From SICV01 sp038045265 (lineage in GTDB: Archaea; Nanobdellota; Nanobdellia; Pacearchaeales; GW2011-AR1), in NCBI GenBank assembly GCA_038045265.1, contig JBBSYL010000030.1, forward strand, positions 1 to 56,517: DNA of 56,517 nucleotides. The letters are read 5' to 3'. A model generated the notes under the pieces. It saw only the letters and a program-made list of their open reading frames with translations. It ran no database searches and was not told the origin of the DNA. Made by a program: the position numbers and the translations under genes. Position 1 is the stretch's first letter. Every line of letters begins with the position of its first letter. Positions 17,234-23,401 of the stretch are shown here, piece by piece.

Positions 17234-17899
17234 ATGATAATTGAGTTCTTTGGATTATCGAATTCGGGAAAATCAGTGTTGAAGAGGAAGCTTGAAAGTC
17301 AAGGCTACAGTGTTTCCAAGCCAGAGAAACTTGGAGAAGTTAGAAAGACTGCTCTCTTTTTTCTTTATTTAATTAAAAATCCTATAAAAACAATGAAATT
17401 GTTTTGGATGCTCAACACTAACAATGCGGATGTCAATAACCTAAGCACTGGAAAGAGAATGAAGATAAGAATAATGAGAAACTCATACCTTGCAGGGGTT
17501 CTTGCAAAATATGAATTGCTGAGAAATAGAAAAGAAGATATATTTACAGACGAATTTTCCTTACAAAGCCTGTTTATGATATTTCAGAAAAAAGCAGATG
17601 AAAAGTCAATAAGGAAGGCAATGGAAATACTGCCTAAGTCTAAAATATTGTTTCTATTTGAAGTTTCTAGAAAGGAAAGATATAATGCTTATAAGAAACC
17701 GCACCCATACAAGAAGGGCGCAAGTCACTTCCCTGGAAGCTGGATAGACCATGAATATGCAAGAAAGTTCATGGATTCTATGGAACATAATTATAAGATA
17801 ATAAAAAGAATAATTTTTGAAAAATATAGGGGAGATAAGAAAAAATTCAAAGAAATTAAATTTGCTCCGAAGAAAACATTTGTGAGGAAAAATGAATAA
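17234..17899 (+). CDS. P-loop kinase-like protein
   Basis: A 221-residue protein beginning MIIEFFGLSNSGKS, a Walker A motif at residues 7-14. A DEFSLQS segment near 105 may act as the Asp-containing lid or base region, and ILFLFEVS near 135 resembles the hydrophobic strand of nucleotide kinases. The basic C-terminus is Lys-rich. Likely a small-molecule kinase of the dTMP-kinase-like group. It overlaps the VanZ-like gene by 8 nt and heads a three-gene operon. Confidence 0.65.
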   Translation: MIIEFFGLSNSGKSVLKRKLESQGYSVSKPEKLGEVRKTALFFLYLIKNPIKTMKLFWMLNTNNADVNNLSTGKRMKIRIMRNSYLAGVLAKYELLRNRKEDIFTDEFSLQSLFMIFQKKADEKSIRKAMEILPKSKILFLFEVSRKERYNAYKKPHPYKKGASHFPGSWIDHEYARKFMDSMEHNYKIIKRIIFEKYRGDKKKFKEIKFAPKKTFVRKNE

Positions 17900-18281
17900 A
17901 ATATTTAATTGGTTTGGGAGAAATTGGAGAATAAGTTGGATAATAACTATTGCAATTGGGATCTTTATTTACTACATTTCATCATTACAATTTGGAACTG
18001 GTTCAGGGGGAACAGGAAGTATTAACGCAACTTTGTATCACATAATTGTGTTTGTCTTCTTTGCAATGTTTTTGGAAATCTCGCTGTCAAGAGGAAGAAG
18101 CAAAATCGGAATTATTGCGGGATTGATTGTTGCATTCTTGTACGCTATATCAGACGAATGGCATCAAAGTTTCGTTCCGGGAAGAGATTCATCATTTAAG
18201 GACATTTTACTTGACTCTTTAGGCATAATAATTGGTTCTGTTATTTATTCTGCGAATTTGGATAGAAAACACTTTAAATGA
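17892..18281 (+). CDS. VanZ-like membrane protein
   Basis: A 129-residue protein with four membrane helices and the VanZ-family features YHIIVFVFFAMFLE and AISDEWHQSFVPGRDSSFKD, the latter near 85-104 with conserved DE-x-Q and GR-x-x-x-x-D. The biochemical role of VanZ-like proteins is not settled. It is encoded between a P-loop kinase and a GT4 enzyme. Confidence 0.8.
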   Translation: MNKIFNWFGRNWRISWIITIAIGIFIYYISSLQFGTGSGGTGSINATLYHIIVFVFFAMFLEISLSRGRSKIGIIAGLIVAFLYAISDEWHQSFVPGRDSSFKDILLDSLGIIIGSVIYSANLDRKHFK

Positions 18282-18299
18282 TATTTGGTATAGATAGTG

Positions 18300-19433
18300 A
18301 TGAAGATAGCTCATGTTTGTTCTGAATACAGGCCTGCAATAAGCGGGGTTGGACAGGTAGTAGAAGAATTAGCAAAAAGACAGGTTAAAGCAGGACATGA
18401 AGTCCATGTTTATGCTCCCGATTGGGATAAGAAAAATAAGATAAAAGAAAGAGAAGAAATAATTGATGGTATACATGTACATAGAATAAAACATATAGCA
18501 AGAATAGCTAATTTTGCAACTCTTTTTCCAGGAGTTTTTTATGAATTAGTAAAAGGCAAATATGATGTAATACATAGCCATGTTTTTGGGCATTTACATT
18601 TTGTATTGTCTGCTATTGCTGCAAAGCTCACAAAAGCAAAACATATACATACAACACATTGTCCCTGGACTGATGCTCATAGAAGCTTAATTGGGAATCT
18701 TGGAATATTAATAAGTTATAATATATTTTCAAGATTTGCTCTACAAATCACTGATAAAATAATTGCGATTACGCCTTGGGAATTAGATTTCATAAGAAAA
18801 TATGGCGGGAATGAAAAGAAAATAATCGTGCTTCCAAATGGTATGGCTGAAGAGTTTTTCATAAAAATAAAAAATAATGATTTTAAGAAAAAACAAGGAA
18901 TAAAGAAAGAAATGGTTCTATTTTTTGGAAGGTTAAGCGTGACTAAAGGTCCTGATAAGTTTGTTGAAATTGCACATTTAGTTCTAAAAAAGAGGCCAGA
19001 TGCGAGGTTTGTGATAAGGGGACCTGATGAGGGCATGCTTGCCATCGTGAAAAAGAAAATAGGCAATGAAAAAAGGATAATTCTTTTAGAAGCTACAAGA
19101 GAAAGAAAAGATATTTTGAAGATGTATCAAGCAGCAGATGTATTTGTTATGCCTAGTTTTAGAGAAGGATTGCCATTGACACTATTTGAGGCAATGGCTT
19201 CTGGGTTGCCTGTAGTGGCGAGCCCTGTAAATGGAATTCCCTACGAAATGAAAGATAAGAGAAATGGATTTTTAATTGAATATGGAGACAATGAAAAGTT
19301 TGCTGAAAAAATAATAGAGTTAATTGATGATAAGAAGCTTAGAAATAGTATAAGTAAAAACAATCTAAGCAAATCAAAGAATTACAAGTGGGATGACATA
19401 ACTAAGAAGACTCTTGCCTTGTATAAGAAGTAG
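18300..19433 (+). CDS. GT4 family glycosyltransferase
   Basis: A retaining GT-B glycosyltransferase of about 377 residues. N-terminal domain: KIAHVCSEYRPAISGVGQV (acceptor loop). C-terminal domain: VLFFGRLSVTKGPDKFVE, then MPSFREGLPLTLFEAMASG with the E-x7-E nucleotide-sugar motif. ATG 18300 is preferred over GTG 18297. Its 3' end overlaps the convergent queC gene by 32 nt. Confidence 0.88.
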   Translation: MKIAHVCSEYRPAISGVGQVVEELAKRQVKAGHEVHVYAPDWDKKNKIKEREEIIDGIHVHRIKHIARIANFATLFPGVFYELVKGKYDVIHSHVFGHLHFVLSAIAAKLTKAKHIHTTHCPWTDAHRSLIGNLGILISYNIFSRFALQITDKIIAITPWELDFIRKYGGNEKKIIVLPNGMAEEFFIKIKNNDFKKKQGIKKEMVLFFGRLSVTKGPDKFVEIAHLVLKKRPDARFVIRGPDEGMLAIVKKKIGNEKRIILLEATRERKDILKMYQAADVFVMPSFREGLPLTLFEAMASGLPVVASPVNGIPYEMKDKRNGFLIEYGDNEKFAEKIIELIDDKKLRNSISKNNLSKSKNYKWDDITKKTLALYKK

Positions 19434-20118
19434 GATCTTTTATTCCAGACCAATAAAATCCATATTTTCTTAATGCGCATGCAAGACAGATGCCACAATG
19501 AATATTATTTCTTGGAGAGTAGCACGAAAAAGTTTTTTTAAAATTTACATTTAGTTTTTTCCCGAGATTGATGATATCTTCTTTGTCCATTTTTATCAAT
19601 GGAACAAGAATTTTTGACTTTGACTCTGTGGATAATTTAGATAGTTTATTCATTTGATTTACAAAGTCTTGTGTTGTGTCTGGATAAGAATCATTGCCTT
19701 CACATTTGAATCCTAAGAAAATATCTGATGAATTTTTATATTTCATAAAGGATGAATCTGCAAACGCAAGCGCATATGAAATAAAAATAAGGTTTCTGCA
19801 TGGAACATACCATTTTTTGCTCTCTTTTTTTGTGTCTTTTAAGTCTGCTTTCCCTACTTTTTGTGTTTTACCTTTTATATTTATCAGAGAAGTTGAAATT
19901 TTATTTAATTCATTCAACTTTATTTCAATGAAATCTGCATTTAATGATCTTGCAGTTAATTTTGAGAATTTTCTTTCCTGAATTAAGGATTTTTGATTAT
20001 AATTAAAGAAGAGGATTATTATTTTGTTGTACTTCTTTAAGGATTTTACATGATATGCCGTAACTGTGCTGTCTAATCCTCCTGAGCAAAGGATTATGGC
20101 TTGTTTTTTCTTTCCCAT
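19402..20118 (-). CDS. queC: 7-cyano-7-deazaguanine synthase (QueC-like)
   Basis: A 238-residue ATP-pyrophosphatase with CSGGLDSTVTAYH (PP-loop) at residues 11-23, WYVPCRN (family WxVPxRN) and a zinc site C199, C208, C211, C214 (the last three in HCGICLAC). QueC makes preQ0 from CDG, the precursor of archaeosine in archaeal tRNA. No queD, queE or tgt gene is visible here. The gene starts exactly 51 nt from the divergent small ORF at 20169 and shares a TATA box with it. Confidence 0.85.
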   Translation of the reverse strand: MGKKKQAIILCSGGLDSTVTAYHVKSLKKYNKIIILFFNYNQKSLIQERKFSKLTARSLNADFIEIKLNELNKISTSLINIKGKTQKVGKADLKDTKKESKKWYVPCRNLIFISYALAFADSSFMKYKNSSDIFLGFKCEGNDSYPDTTQDFVNQMNKLSKLSTESKSKILVPLIKMDKEDIINLGKKLNVNFKKTFSCYSPRNNIHCGICLACALRKYGFYWSGIKDPTSYTRQESS

Positions 20119-20138
20119 GTAGAATTTGACTTAATAAA

Positions 20139-20147
20139 GTTTATAAG
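20139..20147. promoter_or_regulatory. Shared TATA box between queC and the IF5A-like gene
   Basis: GTTTATAAG is centred at 20143, within 1 nt of the midpoint between the divergent start codons at 20118 and 20169. It can serve as the only TATA box for both leaderless genes. Confidence 0.6.
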
Positions 20148-20168
20148 TTTACTTAAAGAGAAATAAAG

Positions 20169-20363
20169 ATGAAGAAGAAAGCACAAGATATTAAGGTTGG
20201 AGACATTGTCATCATTGGGGGAGAGAAGATGAAAGTTGCAGGGGTTGAAATTTCAGATATAGGTAAACAAGGAACAAAAAAAGTTAGAATTGAAACTAAG
20301 AAAGGCAATGGTGAGAAAATAGCAATTATAAGGCCTGCTGATTATCCTATTGAAACAGAATGA
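20169..20363 (+). CDS. Small KOW/IF5A N-domain-like protein
   Basis: A 64-residue beta-rich protein. The sequence DIKVGDIVIIGGEKMKVAGV and ISDIGKQGTKKVRIE resembles the N-terminal SH3-like domain of aIF5A, including a Lys at the place of the hypusine lysine in GK-x-G. The C-terminal OB domain of aIF5A is absent. It may be a stand-alone translation-related or nucleic-acid-binding domain; function not known. It overlaps the downstream GT2 gene by 4 nt. Confidence 0.6.
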   Translation: MKKKAQDIKVGDIVIIGGEKMKVAGVEISDIGKQGTKKVRIETKKGNGEKIAIIRPADYPIETE

Positions 20364-21262
20364 TAGATGTAATAATAACTTCATATAAAGAGCCGAAGTC
20401 CACACTTAAGGCTGTAAAGGTTTTCTTGAAGCAGTTGGGAGAGGAAGATAGAATAACAGTTGTTGACCCTTTTTCTGAAGTAGAAGAATTTTTAAAAAGT
20501 AAAATTAAAGATAAAAGATTCAATTTTTTTCTTGATCCTGGAGAAGGAAAGAGCTATGGATTAAACATTTTGTTTCAAGAAATGAATGGTAGAGAGGAGG
20601 ATATATTTATTTTAAGTGATGGAGACGTTTATGTCAATGATAATGCTGTAGAATCAATTTTAAAGGAATTTAAGGATAAAAAAGTTGGATGTGTAACTGG
20701 AAAGCCTGTAAGTGTTGATAGCAGAAAAACAAAATATGGATATTGGAGCCATTTTCTTTTTGCTGGGATTGATAAGGCCAGGAAGAAACTGAATAAACAT
20801 GGGAAGTTTTTTGAATGCTCTGGATATTTATTTGCTATAAGAAAGGGAATAGTGTTAGATTTTCCTCTTGAGACTTCAGAAGATAGCATAATTCCCTATT
20901 TATTTTGGAAGAAAGGATATAAGATAAAATACGCTGATAAAGCTGAAGTATATGTAAAAAATCCTGAAAATTGGAAAGATTGGCTTGCTCAGAAAGTAAG
21001 AAACATAAAAGCTCATGAGAATCTGAATAAGATTGAGAAAAATATGCCTCGTACTAAAAGCTTCTTTAATGAAATAAAGGAAGGATGGTACTTCCTTTTT
21101 ATATATCCAAAAAAATTGAAGGAAATAGTTTGGACAATTCAATTATATTTTGCAAGACTTTATCTTTATTTTAAAGCCTTTTTAGAATTAAAGAAAAAGA
21201 AGGGTTATGGGGATGGATGGAGGGGGAAAGTAACAACTGAAAGCACTAGGATGGAAGGGTAA
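20360..21262 (+). CDS. GT2-like glycosyltransferase
   Basis: A 300-residue GT-A-fold protein starting MIDVIITSYKEPKSTLKAV. The acidic metal site is LSDGDVYVN near 87-95, followed by an ETSEDSIIPYLFWKKGY segment that fits the catalytic-base region. The hydrophobic C-terminal stretch (about 240-275) could associate with the membrane. It is more divergent than the other GT2 proteins here. Its start overlaps the IF5A-like gene by 4 nt. Confidence 0.75.
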   Translation: MIDVIITSYKEPKSTLKAVKVFLKQLGEEDRITVVDPFSEVEEFLKSKIKDKRFNFFLDPGEGKSYGLNILFQEMNGREEDIFILSDGDVYVNDNAVESILKEFKDKKVGCVTGKPVSVDSRKTKYGYWSHFLFAGIDKARKKLNKHGKFFECSGYLFAIRKGIVLDFPLETSEDSIIPYLFWKKGYKIKYADKAEVYVKNPENWKDWLAQKVRNIKAHENLNKIEKNMPRTKSFFNEIKEGWYFLFIYPKKLKEIVWTIQLYFARLYLYFKAFLELKKKKGYGDGWRGKVTTESTRMEG

Positions 21263-21296
21263 ACAGATTTTTATAGAAGTTATCGTTAAATAAACA

Positions 21297-21716
21297 ATGT
21301 CTCAGAAGAGATTTTATTTTGATACATCCATCTGGCTTGACTTTTTAGAAAATAGAAATGAACCCAACTTTCCAAAAAGTGAGTGGGTGAAAGCATTAGT
21401 TGAAAAAATAACCAGAGAAGAGTCTAAGATTATTCTATCTGATACTAATATACTTGAACTTGAATGTGTAGGCTGTAGCAGGTATGAAATAGAAGATTTG
21501 TTTGGCCATTTAAAGCAAAGAATAGTATATGTTGAATCAAAAGAAAACCAGATTGGAAAGGCCAAAGATTTGTCTGCAAAAAGGAAAATTCCAAAAAGAG
21601 ATGCCTTACATGCAATTTTGGCAAGAGATAATCATGCTTTCCTGATAACTTTTGACGAACATTTTAAAGAATTAGCAGATATTCTCAAATCTCATAGAAC
21701 TGATGAATTTATCTAG
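21297..21716 (+). CDS. PIN-domain toxin-like protein
   Basis: A 139-residue PIN-domain RNase homologue. Acidic residues are seen in FYFDTSIWLDFLE (D9), SDTNILELE, KRDALHA and ITFDEHF, the usual VapC set. A TATA-like TTTTTATAG lies about 25 nt upstream. The gene is convergent with, and overlaps by 8 nt, the RHH gene at 21709, an unusual tail-to-tail arrangement for a toxin-antitoxin pair. Confidence 0.8.
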   Translation: MSQKRFYFDTSIWLDFLENRNEPNFPKSEWVKALVEKITREESKIILSDTNILELECVGCSRYEIEDLFGHLKQRIVYVESKENQIGKAKDLSAKRKIPKRDALHAILARDNHAFLITFDEHFKELADILKSHRTDEFI

Positions 21717-21966
21717 CAAATTTCTCTTCAAGTTTTTTAAAGACTTTCTCCCCAGCTACATGCAACATTTCATCTGTTGTCTTCCTTTTTGATGAGCCTG
21801 CAAGTCTTGCCACCTGCTTTAGAATTTCTTCTTTTTCTAATTCCTTCATTTTATCTCTAATCGCTTCTCTTACAAATTCTGTTGTAGTTGAGAAATGATT
21901 CTTTCTCATTAATTTGGCTAATTCATTCATAGTCTCCTCATCAATTCTTATGCTTATTGTGTCCAT
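21709..21966 (-). CDS. Ribbon-helix-helix antitoxin/regulator
   Basis: An 85-residue protein with an N-terminal RHH domain: TISIRIDEETMNELAKLM strand-helix, then TTTEFVREAIRDKM. The C-terminal helix would bind the PIN partner. It has its own leaderless promoter, with a TATA element in the last codons of the DGR reverse transcriptase and a palindromic operator just before its start. It shares no homology I can see with DGR Avd proteins. Confidence 0.8.
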   Translation of the reverse strand: MDTISIRIDEETMNELAKLMRKNHFSTTTEFVREAIRDKMKELEKEEILKQVARLAGSSKRKTTDEMLHVAGEKVFKKLEEKFAR

Positions 21967-21970
21967 GTCT

Positions 21971-21989
21971 TACTATGTATTACATAGTA
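21971..21989. promoter_or_regulatory. Palindromic operator at the RHH gene start
   Basis: TACTATGTA-T-TACATAGTA is a perfect 9-bp-arm palindrome. It lies between a TATA-like CTTAAATAC (about 21988-21996, minus strand) and the RHH start at 21966, and overlaps the reverse-transcriptase stop codon. This fits autorepression by the RHH dimer. Confidence 0.65.
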
Positions 21990-22558
21990 TTTAAGCTTTG
22001 TTGTATTTTCTTTTCTTTGTTCCCTTCTATCTTTATCGATTTTATTCTTGCTATTTCTTTTACAATGTTTCTTCTTAATTTAAATGTATTTGCCCATTTT
22101 GCATATGCATTCCAACCCTGAAAAGATTCAGTTATATTACTATAGTTAACTTTCCCATTATCAAACATGTTAATTTTACTAAAAATCTTTGTTATGTTTC
22201 TTTTTCTTAACAACTTAAAATAATAAAAATTTCTAAATCCGACAAAATCTATTCCTTTAGATAATGATGCAATCTTGGATTTTTGAGGATGTAATTCTAG
22301 TTTTAGCTCTTTCCTCAAAAATGTATCAATTTGTTCTTTCCATGTCTTTAGCTGTTCCTTAGATTCGTGCACAATAACAAAGTCATCGACATATCTTATA
22401 TAATATTTTACCTTCAATTTGTGTTTGACAAAATAATCTAATTCATTAAGATATATATTGGCGAAAAATTGAGATGTTAGATTGCCTAAAGGCATTCCTT
22501 TATTCAATTCAAAATTAGTTCTCTCTCTCTCTCTCTCTCTGCACTCTAAAGTTCGCAT
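21980..22558 (-). CDS. DGR reverse transcriptase, C-terminal half (frame-shifted)
   Basis: This 192-residue ORF contains the second half of a DGR reverse transcriptase: KGMPLGNLTSQFFANIYLNE (residues 20-39), YIRYVDDF with the catalytic YVDD at 56-59, then GIDFVGFRNFYYF and the thumb region. Its first 13 residues come from the (AG)10 tract and are not family-like. It lies in a different frame from the N-terminal half. It would be joined by an insertion of one AG unit, a loss of two, or a +1 ribosomal frameshift. It could also start from its own ATG as a separate subunit. No internal stop is present. Confidence 0.85.
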   Translation of the reverse strand: MRTLECRERERERTNFELNKGMPLGNLTSQFFANIYLNELDYFVKHKLKVKYYIRYVDDFVIVHESKEQLKTWKEQIDTFLRKELKLELHPQKSKIASLSKGIDFVGFRNFYYFKLLRKRNITKIFSKINMFDNGKVNYSNITESFQGWNAYAKWANTFKLRRNIVKEIARIKSIKIEGNKEKKIQQSLNTM

Positions 22559-23111
22559 TAACTTTTCTGATTAAGCCTAAAGCTAAATTGTCTCTTATTT
22601 TTCTTGAAATAATTTTCATCAGAATATTATGATTAACTTCTTCAAAATAATGCTTAATGTCTGCTTTCAAACAATATCCTTTAATTTGATTATTGCTTAT
22701 TAATCCATTTACCTTCCCATTTCTTGTTATCTTTCTTATGAATTTATAAAACCTTTTGATAGCAAACAAATTCCCTTTTCCTGTTCTGTTTGCACATGAA
22801 TCATAAATAAACATTTTCTCAAAAATAGGCTCCAATATATTTACAATGGCGTGATGAACAATTCTATCTCTAAAATTAGATTTTGAGATTTTACGGGTTT
22901 TGGGGTCTCGTAAAATAAAAGTTACTAAATGTTTTGGATGGTAAGATTGATATTTTAGTTCATAATGCAAAGCTATCAAATTATAAAATAAATCATTTTC
23001 AAATTTAATTACATAATTCTTTTTTGTCTTTCCTTTTCTTGCCTTTTTCCAAGCAAGAATAAGATTTTCAAATGAAATCATCTTATTGTAAAGTTTATTA
23101 TGCGATTGCAT
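22515..23111 (-). CDS. DGR reverse transcriptase, N-terminal half (frame-shifted)
   Basis: The 198-residue product from ATG 23111 has the typical DGR RT beginning (YNKMISFENLILAWKKARKGK spans residues 8-28), RDRIVHHA at 81-88, EPIFEKMFIYDS and motif A, KADIKHYFEEV, near 149-159. It ends in Arg-Glu repeats encoded by the (AG)10 tract and stops at TAA right after it. Alone it lacks the YVDD motif and should be inactive. The open frame continues upstream through the TR to a TTG at 23204, but homology begins only at about residue 5 of this start. Confidence 0.85.
   Translation of the reverse strand: MQSHNKLYNKMISFENLILAWKKARKGKTKKNYVIKFENDLFYNLIALHYELKYQSYHPKHLVTFILRDPKTRKISKSNFRDRIVHHAIVNILEPIFEKMFIYDSCANRTGKGNLFAIKRFYKFIRKITRNGKVNGLISNNQIKGYCLKADIKHYFEEVNHNILMKIISRKIRDNLALGLIRKVNANFRVQREREREN
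22521..22540 (-). repeat. (AG)10 dinucleotide tract inside the RT gene
   Basis: Ten perfect CT units on the plus strand, read as AG on the coding strand. Each frame of the tract encodes alternating Arg and Glu with no stop. With 10 units, the upstream frame ends in AAC TAA; with 11 or 8 units it runs into the downstream half. The tract falls in the loop before the GNLTSQ motif, which should tolerate length change. Confidence 0.95.
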
Positions 23112-23131
23112 TTTATGCCTAGCTGGCTGAG

Positions 23132-23215
23132 CCATTTGACCATTGGAGTTCGAATTGCGATTGTTCCAGTTGGCATCCCAGTTGCCGTTGTTGTCACGGT
23201 TCAACCTGTGAACGC
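23132..23215 (-). repeat. DGR template repeat (TR)
   Basis: 84 nt upstream of the RT. Its coding-strand codons are rich in AAC and AAT (Asn), the usual DGR template design because AAY codons give the widest amino-acid range after adenine mutagenesis. It matches VR end to end without gaps. It is visibly richer in G and C than the flanking DNA. It lies in the same open frame as the N-terminal RT half. Confidence 0.95.
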
Positions 23216-23350
23216 TAAGTTAGCCCTGTACCTTAAAGTAAATCACCAACATTTCATTATTCAGCTTAATCCTAAAAGGTATTTCATAGCTTACTAAATG
23301 TTATGTTTGTATTTGATGCCCTAGGAGCATGGATAAAAGGCATGTGGCCC

Positions 23351-23368
23351 AGCCATTGTTTGTTGGCT
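23351..23368. repeat. Short inverted repeat between target gene and TR
   Basis: AGCCA and TGGCT are separated by 8 nt, in the 186-nt stretch (23216-23401) between the target gene's stop and the TR. It may be a weak hairpin in the transcript. No ORF longer than about 20 codons and no Avd-like gene are seen in this stretch. Confidence 0.35.
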
Positions 23369-23401
23369 AGGACTATTCAAAATAGAAGTTAGTTTTTATA
23401 T

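Noticed and set aside
21709..21966. RHH gene considered as an Avd-like DGR accessory gene
   Set aside because: The product is a clear ribbon-helix-helix protein with its own operator and a PIN partner.
22515..22558. Programmed +1 ribosomal frameshifting as the main explanation for the split RT
   Set aside because: It is possible, but the sequence shows no slippery codon or stimulator beyond the AG repeat; length variation of the repeat is the simpler reading. Not excluded.
23196..23215. GGTTCAA-like sequence in TR and VR as a tRNA T-arm
   Set aside because: No acceptor, D or anticodon arms can be formed around it; it is simply the conserved TR/VR end.
23100..23297. Plus-strand ORF of 65 codons across the TR
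   Set aside because: It is antisense to the TR and RT start, with no promoter or family; the TR/VR pattern explains the sequence.
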